Shown here in pieces: positions 36,001 through 48,652 of a DNA stretch of 64,000 nt. The DNA lies in the NCBI GenBank assembly GCA_022432975.1, contig CM039514.1:5997519-6061518 (forward strand), written 5' to 3'. The DNA comes from Begonia masoniana. Taxonomy: Eukaryota > Streptophyta > Magnoliopsida > Cucurbitales > Begoniaceae. Below the pieces are notes generated by a model. The model made no database searches. It was not told where the DNA came from and saw only the letters and a list, made by a program, of their open reading frames with translations. Position 1 is the stretch's first letter. The number at the start of each line of letters is the position of its first letter. Position numbers and translations under genes: made by a program.

Positions 36001-39000
36001 TTAATTAATTGGTAGTGGGTAATTATTGTTTGGCCCACTTCAAACTTCGTTGAGAAGTAGATGACGTGGTCATAAATTATTGATGAAAATAAATAAATAA
36101 AAAGAACAAAATAAATTACATTTTTTTACATCTCGACTTTTGAGATTACAAACAAATAATACTTCAAACAAAAACAATTATATTTTTGAACTTTTAATTG
36201 TGAGCAAATAAATCTCGGTAGTCAATTCTCGGACAATAATCTCTTTCCTCGACTAATCGCAATCAAGAGCGTGTCAATTTCTTCCAAACTTGAGGAAAAC
36301 GAAACATATAAAATCATAATGCAACAATATTCTACGTAGAATCAAATATTTTGTTAGAGGAAGCTAAAATAATAAATAATAATATTTATTTGTATTAGTT
36401 TAATAATTTGTCATTTATTTTTACAAATTAAGTTAGTTTAGTTGTTATTATCTTCCTAATCTAATTAGACTAGTGTAACAACCGTAGGATTTTAGATTGT
36501 AAATCTAAATTCAAAAAGTTAATTTTAAAATTCAAAATTTCCCAAATCAATTTAGAAATCAGAAAATTAATCCAAGATTTGAATTCAGAATTCCAAAGAT
36601 ATCGATTATATGTGAACCTAGCCTGAAAATAGTCCAAATACCCTAAATCATCAGAGGACATTTCTGGAAATCGGATTTGACAGCTCTGCAAATCCGAGCT
36701 AATCACGGATTTTGGGGAATCATCAATCGGTTTTCCTTTGGAAATCCAATGAGGAGCGGATGTCAGCTATAATCCGAAATGAACCTAGACCTTTCAAGTG
36801 GAAGTGTTCAAAGTCTATTGAACGTTCACTCCCCTGGAAATTCGGTACTAATCAGATGACAGCTTGAGAAAATCCGAACTGAATTCGGATTTCTTAGACG
36901 AGCGGAGTGCAAACCTCTCCTATAAATAGAGGTGTTCAGTGATAAAGAAATCACATTAACAACCCTCTTCGTCATGAGTTTTTCAAGCAGAGAAGAACTT
37001 ACCTCGGTCTTCAGTCGCTAGCGAAGCTCCGAGAAGACAGCAACTCTGACTAGAGAGATTTGGGCATCTATCCAGCAAACCCTCTCCGACGCGACGAAAT
37101 TCCTTTCGGCCGAGCTTCACTTTGCGACAAAGGGAAACTTCTTCCGATCGAGCGAACTTCCATAAACAGCGTAAGATTTTTCTCTCAGTTTTCAACCTTC
37201 TTGCTCTGTCTCTCTCTTACGCTCTCACTCTCAATCTCTCCACAGAACATAAGAAGGAGAAGTGGTTCCGAATTTTGATTATGAACCAAGCCGAACCGAA
37301 ACGGTTCACTTAAGCCAAACCGAACTGACTCAGCAAAACTGAACCGGCCCAGCTGAGCTGACCAAACGAGTCCAACCAAACCAGATCCGATCCAACTGAA
37401 GCGGACCCGACCCGAATTTATGTTCCAAAATTTTTACCGAACCAAGTCAAGATTTAAACCGGTAAAAAATTTCTGCCCAAATTATTCTGAAGTTGAAATT
37501 ATTTAAGTGAGATTTTAATACCGATAATTGATTTAGGCAAGAAAAATCTCGAAAGTTGTCCAAATCGATCCAACAAACTCGATCCGACATAAGAGTACCC
37601 GATATTATTGGAATATTTTAATTAATTGGTAGTGGGTAATTATTGTTTGGCTTGGCCCACTTCAAACTTCGTTGAGAAGTAGATGACACTTCAATCTTCG
37701 TTGAGAAGTAGATAACGTGGTCATAATTATTGATGAAAAGAAATTAAAAAAAAAACAAAATAAATTACATTTTCTTACATCTTGACTTTTGAGATTACAA
37801 ACAAATAATACTTCAAACAAAAACAATTATATTTTTGAACTTTTAATTGTGAACAAATAAATCTCGGTAGTCAATTCTCGGACAATAATTTCTTTCCTCG
37901 ACTAATCGCAATCAAGAGTGTGTCAATTTCTTCCAAACTTGAGGAAAACGAAACATATAAAATCTCAATGAAACAATATTCTACGTAGAATCAAATATTT
38001 TGTTAGAGGAAGCTAAAAATAATAAATAATAATATTTATTTGTATTAGTTTACTAATTTGTCATTAATTTTTACAAATTAAGTTAGTTTATTTGTTATTA
38101 TCTTCCTAATCTAACTAGACTAGTGTAACAACCGTAGGATTTTAGATTGTAAATCTAAATTCAAAAAGTTAATTTCAAAATTCAAAATTTCCCAAATCAA
38201 TTTAGAAATCAGAAAACTAATCCAAGATTTGAATTCAGAATTCCAAAGATATCAATTCTATGTGAACCTAGCCTGAAAATAGTCCAAATACCCTAAATCA
38301 TCAGAGGACATTTCTGGAAATCGGATTTGACAGCTCTGCAAATCCGAGCTAATCACGGATTTTGGAGAATCATCAATCGGTTTTCCTTTGGAAATCCAAT
38401 GAGGAGCGGATGTCAGCTATAATCCGAAATGAACCTAGACCTTTCAAGGGGAAGTGTTCAAAGTCTATTGAACGTTCACTCCCCTGGAAATTCGGTACTA
38501 ATCAAATGACAGCTTGAGAAAATCCGAACTGAATTCGGATTTCTTAGACGAGCGGGGTGCAAACCTCTCCTATAAATAGAGGTGTTCAGTGATAAAGAAA
38601 TCACATCAACAACCCTCTTCGTCATGAGTTTTTCAAGCAGAGAAGAACTTACCTCGGTCTTCAGTCGCTAGCGAAGCTCCGAGAAGACAGCAACTCTGAC
38701 TAGAGAGATTTGGGCATCTATCCAGCAAACCCTCTCCGACGCGACGAAATTCCTTTCGGCCGAGCTTCACTTTGCGACAAAGGGAAACTTCTTCCGATCG
38801 AGCGAACTTCCATAAACGGCGTAAGATTTTTCTCTCAGTTTTCAACCTTCTTGCTCTGTCTCTCTCTTACGCTCTCACTCTCAATCTCTCCACAGAACAT
38901 AAGAAGGAGAAGTGGTTCCGAATTTTGATTATGAACCAAGCCGAACCGAAACGGTTCACTTAAGCCAAACCGAACTGACCCAGCAAAACTGAACCGGCCC

Positions 39001-39250
39001 AGCTGAGCTGACCAAACCAGTCCAACCAAACCAGATCCGATCCAACTGAAGCGGACCCGACCCGAATTTATGTTCCAAAATTTTTACCGAACCAAGTCAA
39101 GATTTAAACCGGTAAGGAATTTCTGCCCAAATTATTCTGAAGTTGAAATTATTTAAGTGAGATTTTAATACCGATAATTGATTTAGGCAAGAAAAATCCC
39201 GAAAGTTGTCCAAATCAATCCAACAAACTCGATCCGACATAAGAGTACCT
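36001..39250. repeat. 1.6-kb tandem duplication spanning flank and partial LTR
   Basis: Positions about 36001-37617 and 37618-39250 are direct repeats with high identity. Each begins TTAATTAATTGGTAGTGGGT (spacer DNA) and runs through the ACTAG target site into the first 1.1 kb of the same LTR (LTR starts at 36474 and 38124). The junction at 37612-37617 is at AATATT, which also occurs at 35995-36000, so the breakpoints share 6 bp. The second unit carries an extra 33 bp from a local duplication of TCTTCGTTGAGAAGTAGAT. Confidence 0.85.
36474..37617 (+). repeat. Partial 5' LTR copy in the tandem duplication
   Basis: Begins TGTAACAACCGTAGG after ACTAG and matches the LTR at 38124 for about 1.1 kb, then stops at the duplication junction. 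It keeps a promoter-like TATAAATAG at 36921-36929, so transcription could in principle start here. Confidence 0.85.
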
Positions 39251-42088
39251 GATATTATTGGAATATTGAAAGAATCTAGATAACCCTAACCGCTCGGAAT
39301 TCAAGTAAGTGAAAATACCAGTTTAACGTTTTGGCTATGACCTTACATCACAAACTCTATGTTATTTTCTTATAATTGTTTATTATATGTTTCCAATAAT
39401 TGAGTATGCATGTTTAGGCATTGACATAGAATTGTATTATAAAGATAAAATTGGTAGGACATTTTGTATGTGTATGAATATAATGAAATTGACAGAAAAT
39501 ATGTGATAACAGAAACCTAAACGATAATGAAATGATGAGCTTGAACAATGATTATGATAGTACTGACGTGATAGTAAAAACATGAACGACAATGAGATAG
39601 TGAGCTTAATCGAAAGTAAGATGTCAAAAGTCTGAACGACAATGAGATAACTAAGTTTAATGTTGGGAAATGAGTACCAACCAGTCTGTAATCAGGATTC
39701 GGTAAAAGTAAATGTTAATTTTGACACTTGCACGTATTATCACTTACTGAGTTTTCTCATAGTTTATATTTTGTGATGCATGTGAGTTTTTGTTTGAGGA
39801 AGAAATGCATTTGATCGAGATCCCTCCAGAAGTAAGCGAGCATACAGTAGAAGAAGAAAATATTTTGTGGAAGGGAGTTGAATTAATATGTTTCAGTCTT
39901 TTGAGAGTATTTCAGGTTTTATTTAAATTGAAAACTTTGGATAAATTATGTTGAATTTTATAAAGATTTATGAAATGTTTTAATTCAGCATTTATTTAAT
40001 TTCTGACAAAGTTATTAATGTTGAAAATTTGAATAAAGCTTCTGCGCATTTAATGTTTTAGTTATTTTTTAAAGTTGTTTTCAATATTTTGAAATTAGAG
40101 TTTTTAACGCTCGATTTTAAAACAATTTTAGGGGAAAATTTTAGGGTTTTCAAAATTAGGGTTTCAAAATAGGGATTTAAAAATCTGGGGCATTACAGTA
40201 TGACATCAGAGCACTAGGTTTTAAAACGGTTCTGTAGACTTATCTATATGCTCACGTGCACCTAGAAGATTGTTGATCAACAAGTAAGTCTGTATTAAAA
40301 TTTAAAAGTATGTTAGGTAATTTTGTAGTAAATTTAAAAAAAAAATAAGTATATAAGATAGATTTTCTTAATTTAAAGTTTTTATGATGTAGATTATGGC
40401 CAATCGTAGAAAAATTAAAAATGAATGGGATGTTGTAATCGATCGGATGATGATGATGGAACAGCTGTTGCAAGCAGCTAATGCAGCAGCCCAGACAACT
40501 ACTGCAGCGACCCAAGCAATTAATGCACAAGCCCAGACTTCTAATAGGTCCCGAAATGCTGACATTGACTTCGACAAATTTTGAATATTGGATCCTCCAA
40601 TTTTTATTGAAAATTTAGCAGATATGGCAGCTGCAGATAATTGGATAAGACCTATCACAGAGATTTTTTAGCATGGCAAGATTTTTGAGGAAGAGAAAGT
40701 AGGTTGCGTATCTTTTATGTTCCGGATGGAGGCACGTTACTGGTGGGATTCGGTGAAGGTGATGCATTCAGTCACCACCATAACTTGAGAGAAATTTCAA
40801 GAGTTATTCAACGAGAAGTACTTTACGGACTCCATGATGAATGCAAAGACAAAAGAATTTATGGCTTTCAAACATACAGGAAGTGTGATGAATTATTTGT
40901 ACACGTTTGAGCAACTATCTCGTTATGCCCCTCATATTGCTAGTAACGAGACTATGAATGTGAAAAGATTCGTCCAAGAATTAAGAGTAGAGATACTCAA
41001 ATATATCCGTCTTATTACCTCAAAGAACTCTCCGTTTGCATTCGTGGTAGAGAAAACTGTGTGCAGAATAATGAGAGAAGAAAGTCATCAAAGTCCAAGA
41101 ATTTTGAAGAAGATATAACCATGCAACTTAGACGGTAAGAAATAAAGTTCTACAACAACAATGGGCTAAATCCAAGCGACCAATGATCGATGCACCTACT
41201 GGAGGATCTTCTAAGTATGTTAAAAGGGAGTCTACGACAATGACTAATATGCCTATGTGTCTAACATGCAAGAAGTCACATTATGGAGAGTGTCGCGTTC
41301 AGACCAATGCTTGTTTCAAGTGCAGTCAACATGGACATTATATTAAGGACTGTCCGAGGAATGCCAGAGAACAACTTAAGACGACTGCCAGAGTTTTCGC
41401 CATGCCCAAGGATGAAGCTGAAAGAAATGCATCTGTTGTCACAGGTTCAATTTTTATTTCTGGCATACCTTCTTGCATATTAATTTACTCTAGAACTACT
41501 CATTCTTTTATATCATTTGAACATGCTACAAAGTTAGAAAACAAAGTAGAGTCTCTAGAGTATAACTTGGGAGTAACTACACCTTCGAGCAGAGTTATGT
41601 TTGTCAACTCTATTATTAGAAATTGCGAAGTGTGTTGAGAAGAATCACTTACTGAGTTTTCTCATAGTTTATATTTTATGATGCAGGTGATTTTTTGTTT
41701 GAGAAAGAAATGCATGTGATCGAGAACCCTCTAGAGACAATCGAGCATACAGTAGAAGAAAAAAATATTTTTGGAAGAGAATTAAATCCATATATTTCAA
41801 TCTTTCGAAAGTATTTCATGTTTTATTTAAGTTGAAAACTTTTCATAAATTATGTCGAATTTTATAAAGATTTATGAAATATTTTAATTCAGCATTTATT
41901 TAATTTCTGACAAAGTTATTAATGTTAAAAATTTTGATGCATTTAATGTTTTAATTATTATTTAAAGATGATTTAAATATTTTGAAATTATGGTTTTTAA
42001 CTATCGATTTTAAAACAATTTTAGAAAAATTTTAAGATTTTTAAAATTAGGGTTTCAAATTAGAGATTTAAAAATCTAGAGCGTTACA
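38124..42088 (+). mobile_element. Ty3/gypsy-type LTR retrotransposon, internally deleted
   Basis: The element is bounded by ACTAG target duplications (38119-38123, 42089-42093). The full 5' LTR is 38124-40197 (2.07 kb, TGTAACAACC to GGGGCATTACA), with TATAAATAG at 38571. A degenerate primer-binding site (GACATCAGAGC) follows directly. Gag and the start of protease follow, then a deletion joins the gag region to the last 445 bp of the 3' LTR (41644-42088). Reverse transcriptase, RNase H and integrase are missing, so it cannot move on its own. Confidence 0.9.
40396..41640 (+). pseudogene. Retrotransposon gag with CCHC zinc knuckle, protease start
   Basis: Gag remnant of the element at 38124-42088, in several frames. 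It starts MANRRKIKNEWD. The capsid-like core has EARYWWDSVKV, REFQELFNEKYF and FMAFKHTGSVMNYLYTFEQL, typical of the Ty3/gypsy retrotransposon gag domain. The zinc knuckle is CFKCSQHGHYIKDC (CX2CX4HX4C). A protease-like start follows, with SRTTHSFIS at the usual position of the catalytic DTGATHSFIS motif; the Asp is missing. Stops occur after FDKF and elsewhere. The nucleocapsid RNA-binding role is family knowledge. Confidence 0.88.
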
Positions 42089-42093
42089 ACTAG

Positions 42094-43083
42094 TGTCCTA
42101 ATTGCATCAATTTATTTACTTAAATTAAGCAAATGATGTAATTGTGTCTATTTTAGTTGATTTAGACTCGATTTGTTTCTTTTTTAATTTTAAAATTAAA
42201 GTTTATATATACACTTATATATCGATTCGGTTTGGTTTTAATCAGAGCAAACAAAACTGATCATAGTTTAATTTTAATGACGCAGATTAATTTGTTTGAA
42301 GTGTAAAATTCAATAATAATTTTATTCAAAAAAATATTTAGGAATTAAGTTGAACTAACTCAAAAGTTCAATGTTATTTTGTAAAAAAAAAAAGAGTTTA
42401 AAATCAACAAAATTTTAAAATTTGTGTTTAGTTTATACTTTCACCAACTATTTAATCAAAACCCCGTCAAACCTAAAGTGGAATATCGAGATTTTGTATT
42501 GAATAATATTCAAGTCTCACCCCGACAAAGTCCTTCAAATTAATAAATCAAAAGAGTGAGATCACATAAACTTCACTCAATTTGGACTTGATAAGTAATA
42601 AAATTTGTGGAAATGTATCATAAAATTTTGATTTTTACCCAAAACTTTATTGAATCGATCAAATTCCAAAAGGAATTTGTGAAGTTCAAGTCATATCTTA
42701 ATCTATCACAATCACCCATGTGAAGAGGGTGGACCTCCGGTGGGAAGGTTCTAACCGACATAAATACTGATTAAAGTACTACCGGTGCTCGCTGTTGGGA
42801 CCCTCCGGTGGAGGGTTCTAACCGACGTAAATACTGAGTGAAGTACTACCGAGAGTGAAGAGCATTTGGAAGAATAGGATGTAAATTAAAAACAAGTACA
42901 AGGAGAATATACATGGTTCTCCTACACAAAACAACATGATAATCAAATACTAAGAGGTAGATGATCACGAAGTGAACAGATTGTCCCTAAAAAACATGGC
43001 TATTGCCATAAGTTCTTAGGAAAGCACATATTCATAGCTTTTAGTGTCCAAAAACAGATATCTAAATATATCAAGTTGGTAAA
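42094..43083. repeat. DRP4C spacer between copies B and C
   Basis: AT-rich, matching 28500-29410 of the first spacer. It includes a local doubling of CTCCGGTGGAGGGTTCTAAC (about 42735-42830) and, at 42895-43083, the 3' flank shared by all three DRP4C copies. No gene seen. Confidence 0.7.
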
Positions 43084-46000
43084 TCAATTTTCAGCATAGC
43101 AAGAAACAGATTCTATGATGCCACTCACCACCTCCTTAGACTCCCTGAGCAGCTTGATACTACTTTTCAGCTTCTCTCTCTTCACAGCCAGAGAAGGTGA
43201 TTCTTCCAGCATCTTTTCAATTCCACCTCCTGCAGGACTCATAAACTCACAAATGGTTTCTTTCTCCATCTCCTTGTTCACCAGCCTTTGAAGGCTCAAC
43301 TGAAGATGGAGAGCTGTGCAATCCACCAATCTGGTTAGAACTATCTTCCAATATGATATCATTCTCACTTTCAGGTCATAAGCTTGATCCAGAACATCTG
43401 GGTGTTTCCATAAATCTCCAATTTCAACAATTCCGATCCCTTCGATATTTATTCTCTTTTGTTTGAATGGTGCATCTTTTAAGACCACTATGCTGAAACA
43501 GTCTTCGGTCAACATGAGTTTGTTCCATCCTGCCATGTATTGAGGATCACAAGTGTAATCTGTCATCTTCTCCATTTCCACAACCTCTTTTATCCAATCA
43601 ATTGACTCTTCTTTCATTCTCTCTGCAAGCTGTTTCCCTGCTCTTTTAATGGGTACTTGAAGTTGGTGATAGTTCTCAGAGTGTCGCATCAAAACAGAAA
43701 GGAACACTCCCTGTATATAATCCCACACATTTTCAACAAACTCAACCGGGACTCTGGAGATTGCATTCACCTTTTTGTGCAGGATCGAAAGGAAAGCAGT
43801 CCGAGGTAGAAAATTCGGCAAACCAATTCCTCTTGCTTCCTCTAAAACCTTTATCTCCTCCTCGAGAAAGTTCTTCATCGGATCACTTTCTGCGTGTTCA
43901 TGGAGTTCACTAGAGTACTGGTTGATCATAGCAACTAGACGAGCTGTGCAGTGCATTTTCTCGTCATCAGGGTATTCTTCATATTCTCCTCTAAGAAATA
44001 TTTTCGTAAGAGACTCTTTTGCTTGTGCAATTATCTGCATAAAAGTGGTCATAGCTTCCGCAACTGAAGATAATTTCTTCGGCATTTTGTTGAGCTCGGA
44101 AGCATTGTGATGTGCCCCTGAGGCGACGAAAGAGAAATTACAATTAGGGATTTATGGGATTATTATTATTATTATTTTTAAAGGGGTATTTAGTAATTTA
44201 ATAATTTATTGTTTCTGATTCTATTAGATTTGTTTCCTAATTATAAGGGAAGTTAGGATTAGGAGTCTGTTTGTAATTTAATTATGATTCTATTAGATTT
44301 ATTTCCTAATTATAAGGGAAGTTAAGATTAGGAGTTAGTTTCCTAGTTGGAGTAGGAGTCTGTTTAAGGTTTATTTAAATACTTCTGTAATCTCCTTTGG
44401 GAGGCAGCGAATAGTTAATCAGTTTTTTTTTAGTTTATTTCTAATTTCTTAGTCTTAGTCGAAGGAGAGAGTTGCGCTCTAAAATTCGCAGCAAAAACAG
44501 GGTCCTATCAATTTGGTATCAGAGCCGTTCGATCTTTGGATTTGATGGCTCAAGGGAAGAAAATCGAAGCTCTTGAAGAGAAATTCAGAAATTTGGGCAC
44601 AGACTTTTCGGCATTGAAGGTATCGTTGACAAGTTTTGAGAGCCGAATGGATGAAAAATTTTCTTCAATCGAACAATTGCTAATTTCAATCGCGGAGAAG
44701 CAAAACAGCCCATCGGCGATAACCACTGCCGCATCAGACGCACCAGCAACAGTGGCAATAGCAACGATGAGAATGCAGCAGGGAACTCAAGGAATATGTT
44801 CTCAAGTGTTGGGACCGTAGGGATTGATCCCAACAAATTCAGACTTGTTGTGGCGGCCTATGGGGACAGAACCGAACGGAATCAACCCAACAGGGGAGGC
44901 GGCTCGTGCAGGTGGAAACCCGGGTGGCTCGATACCCTGGAGCGCCGTCCCACCAGCTTGGCCTGGAGCTGGACAGAACCTTGTTCCGCCGTGGTCGGGA
45001 AGCGTAGGGTGGAGACAAACCCAGCCGACAGCATCGCCAGGACAGCGCCAAGGATTCGGCATTTTTGGTTCGATGGAAGGGGATGGAAAATTGCCAAGGA
45101 ATGAGACAACGTCACAACTCACATTCAATTTTACTGGGCCTGGGCCATACAGGTCCAACATGAGTGGTGAACAAGGGAATTATTGGCCTGAGATGATGGA
45201 CAGGGATCCTGGTCGATTTTTTCCGATGATGGGTGGCGGCAGGGCTGCGACTAGGATAGAAAACCGCATTCGAAAATTAAAAATTAAAAATTCTTCGACA
45301 ACAATTCTCATATTTCAACCTTGAGGACAAGGTTGCTCGTTGGGCGGGAAGTAATGATGTGCCCCTGAGGCGACGAAAGAGAAATTACAATTAGGGATTT
45401 ATGGGATTATTATTATTATTATTTTTAAAGGGGTATTTAGTAATTTAATAATTTATTGTTTCTGATTCTATTAGATTTGTTTCCTAATTATAAGGGAAGT
45501 TAGGATTAGGAGTCTGTTTGTAATTTAATTATGATTCTATTAGATTTATTTCCTAATTATAAGGGAAGTTAAGATTAGGAGTTAGTTTCCTAGTTGGAGT
45601 AGGAGTCTGTTTAAGGTTTATTTAAATACTTCTGTAATCTCCTTTGGGAGGCAGAGAATAATTAATCAATTTTTCAGTTTATTTCTAATTTCTTAGAATT
45701 AGTCGGGAGAGAGTTGCGCTCTAAAATTCGCAGCAAAAACAGGGTCCTATCACATTGACCGTCAGCTTTTCATTGATCTGTTTGATGATATCCGGCATAC
45801 ATCTCGATATACTTGCGGCCTGTAATTGCACCAATCTTTTTGCCAAATTTGGAATACCCACTATAGATTTATCGATCTTGGATAAAAGTAGATGGTTTCT
45901 GAAGAGAGCCGCTTCTTCCTTTTGCGCTTCTTCAAATGATTCATTCCCGATTCGATTTCTCACGCAGACATATCCAAGTCCGATGTTAACATCGTCGGCA

Positions 46001-46740
46001 GTTACCTTCTCGAGCAGTCCTTCAGGTGCCGAATCAGATTTAGTCACCACAGCCAGTGTCCTCAGGCCAGTTTTGTCGACACTCTGAGACAACCCGATTG
46101 ATTCGCAAGTAGGAAAATCAACAGTTGCTGATAAAACATTCAGTATAATGCTCTCTTCTGGTGTTATATACTCCATGATTATGTCCTTTATTTGGTCATA
46201 TATGTCTTTAGGCTGGTCTTTGACTGCAACTCTAGTAATTCCAGGGAGATCCACCATTGTTAAATCAGGAACACCTTTCTTTTTCACAACCAAGGTCAAT
46301 GGGGTTTTGGATATTTCTTTACCACTACCCGCAATCTCGAAAGTGGCCATATTAATGTTGTCTGAAATATACTCCTCTTCAGTATCCACAGTTTTTCCGC
46401 TGTACTCCAAGTAAATTTGAGGTTCTTCGGCCGAGTGGTTTTGGAGCCGCATAACCAGAGGTACTCTAGTGCAAATACCTTGACCTCTCGGGAGGTTGAT
46501 CCCAGCCAAGGACTCGAGCACACTAGACTTGCCCGATGATTGATCGCCCACGACGACAATGGTAGGGAGTTGTATGCCTTCTTTCATGATCATCAAGTTT
46601 CTGAGCTTGTCGACTGCATCCAAGATCGGCCGAATGCGATGGTTGTAGGATGATACAATCGGTGCCAGTGATGTGGGGCAGATCATGGTCCCTCCTTCAC
46701 TAGGAGTGATTGTTGAGCTGCTGCAACTCGGTTGCGACAT
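43084..46740 (-). pseudogene. DRP4C: Dynamin-related protein 4C copy C, split by an LTR element
   Basis: The N-terminal part (46740-45758) encodes the Mx/dynamin-like GTPase domain with [12 protein letters not shown] and TKSD. The C-terminal part (44107-43084) encodes the stalk and GED region and ends SCYAEN. Both parts are fully open. The only damage is a 1645-bp LTR element (44108-45752) inserted in the codon region for KLTVNASELN, with CATTG repeated on both sides. Without it the length would match copy B. Transcripts would read into the LTR and stop, so the gene is probably lost as a full-length GTPase unless the element is spliced out. Confidence 0.92.
44108..45752 (+). mobile_element. 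Non-autonomous LTR retrotransposon inside DRP4C copy C
   Basis: LTRs at 44108-44510 (403 bp) and 45355-45752 (398 bp) start TGATGTGCCCC and end GGTCCTATCA. Target duplication CATTG lies at 44103-44107 and 45753-45757. A good initiator-Met primer-binding site TGGTATCAGAGC lies at 44514-44525 and a purine tract TGGGCGGGAAG just before the second LTR. The 844-bp interior encodes only a gag-like N-terminus (44536-44820, MDLMAQGKKIEALEEKF, with a coiled-coil look) and a Gly/Pro-rich frame. No pol. The LTRs differ mainly near their right ends, so the insertion seems fairly young. It needs proteins from an autonomous relative. Confidence 0.93.
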
Positions 46741-46744
46741 TCTC

Positions 46745-48389
46745 TATTACCTTCTAAGATAGACTCATAAAAGGGTTATAATCATTTAAGATCCGCGATT
46801 ATCATCAAATCTCAGTCAATTTTTCAAGTGACGAAATAGCTTTATTCACAATAATAAATGGCACTAAAGCCGCAAAATTTTTAATATCTTTTGGTTTAAC
46901 CAAGATTTTTGTAATATATCTTTGTCTAATTGAAGCTTATCAGACCATACGAACATAGCACAAACACATTTAGAGAGAGAGAGAGAGAGAGAGTGCTAAA
47001 AGATCAAATTATTCAGGAAAAGAGCAAGAAACATTTCAGCCATGTCAACGAAGAACAGCTCAGAGTTCTGATGAAAACAAAAACAGTTAACACTTACAGA
47101 GATTACGAACAACGAAAGCAAAATGAAGAGAGACTTACAGACTCTTCGTTTCACTCCAGCTATAAAGAAGAAACTTCAAAAACTCTGCAACAAAAATGAA
47201 GACGAAAAAGGCAAGATAACAAAAGTTAAACAGAGCCGTGAAGAGTTTAGGATCAATGAAAAGGAGAGAATCAACAGATTCGACCAATATTTCACGGATC
47301 ATAACAAAACAGAGCTTAAGCAAGAAAGAAAAAGACATACACAGTCGATACTCAGAAAGTGAAGCTAAAAGAGCGAACTGGGTTTCACTGGTTCTTCAAT
47401 GGAGAGATATCAATCCCCCTCCATGGTTCTTATAGGAAGCAAAAAAGCCTGCTTCAGTGAATGGTGTGACAAGAAAACAGAGGAATCAAGTACGAAGATA
47501 GTTCCTCAAAATTTTATTGGCCCCTTTTTTCTGTCCAGAGACGAACATTTTCTCGGAAATCAAACAAAAAAATGTCAGCTTTCTCGGAAATCAAACAAAA
47601 AATTTCAGCTTTCTCAGAAATTACGATACTCCCTCGTACGATCAAATATTGTTTCAGAGGAAACACTGTTCTATAATTACCAAAATTAATTGAGAAATTA
47701 ATACTTAAATTAAAGCCACTTCTTTTATTTGTTTAACCAAATAAGAAACCATCTGATCGTATTTTGGAGGGAATAGAAAGTAACTATGCGGCACTCTTGT
47801 CTTGAACACATCTAGTTAGCCTACAAAGGTGTGTCGCTGCCCACCTCACTAATGCTCACGATGTTAAAGTGGACTTTGTATCTAACGAGTAAACATTTAG
47901 CGAATAAAATTAATAGAAAAAATGTTATTGAGCATAGTAATCATAAAAAAAGTTTGTATGTAAAAAAATTTTCGATTGACAGTAAATTATATCAATGGAT
48001 AAGGATGTCGTTTACTCTTCTATTAATATTTTTTAAAATTTATGTTGAAGTGTCAAATAATAACTGATATAATTAATATAATAAATTATAATAATTAATT
48101 TATTATATTAATTATTATTTTAATAAAAAATAATAAGAGATTAGACGTAGTGTTATATTATATTTAATTAAAAATAATAATTGATAAGTACATTAATTAT
48201 TTAAATCTCAATAAATTTATTTTTTTTTAAATTTTTGAATTTAATTAAAATTATTATTTAATTTCTCAAGGGAAATAATTAATAGAATGTTTTATCATGA
48301 GTCATGACATCAACGCGATGACATATGCATCTATAAATTATACTCACCTTTTAAAAATAATAAAAAAATAAAATATTTTAATTAATTGG
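46745..48389. repeat. Duplicated upstream block of DRP4C copy C
   Basis: Matches the upstream blocks of copies A and B, here uninterrupted. It includes the GA tract (46972-46993) and a plus-strand open frame of 79 codons at 47123-47362, about as long as the one in copy A. Homology with copy B runs to TTAATTAATTGGT at about 48389 and then ends abruptly at copia-related DNA. Confidence 0.7.
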
Positions 48390-48488
48390 TTCATTTTTAT
48401 CAATTTCCTTCTTACCTTTTTTCTTATTTTTGTTCTCTGTCACGATATGAGAGCCATAAACAGCTTCCTCTTGTACCGTCTCTCACCT

Positions 48489-48652
48489 ATGGCTTCCTCA
48501 CAGGGTACTACAGACTCACTCTCTTCTTCTTTTCCTCTATCTTTTCTCTCTCATCTTCCCTTGGTAAATCAGTCCTTGATAGTTAAACTTGATCTTTCAA
48601 ACATTCATATTTGAAAAAACCAGATCTAAACGTGGTCATTGTCAATGGCCTT
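48489..48652 (+). pseudogene. Ty1/copia gag, N-terminal fragment
   Basis: ATG at 48489 starts MASSQGTTDSLSSS and runs into VNQSLIVKLDLSNIHI, a stop in place of the expected Leu-Trp, then KNQI. After a frame change, NVVIVNGL continues across the GCCTT insertion site into EDILIGSLPC at 58098. This matches the copia gag pattern YLLWKNQ...NGLED. The upstream LTR of this element is not evident between 48390 and 48489. Confidence 0.75.

Noticed and set aside
36983..37313. Open frames repeated at 38633-38963
   Set aside because: They lie within the gypsy LTR and its tandem copy; repetition comes from the duplication, not from coding constraint.
44824..45324. 166-codon Gly/Pro-rich open frame plus overlapping frames on both strands
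   Set aside because: Lies wholly inside the non-autonomous LTR element and is open in several frames because of GC-rich sequence.
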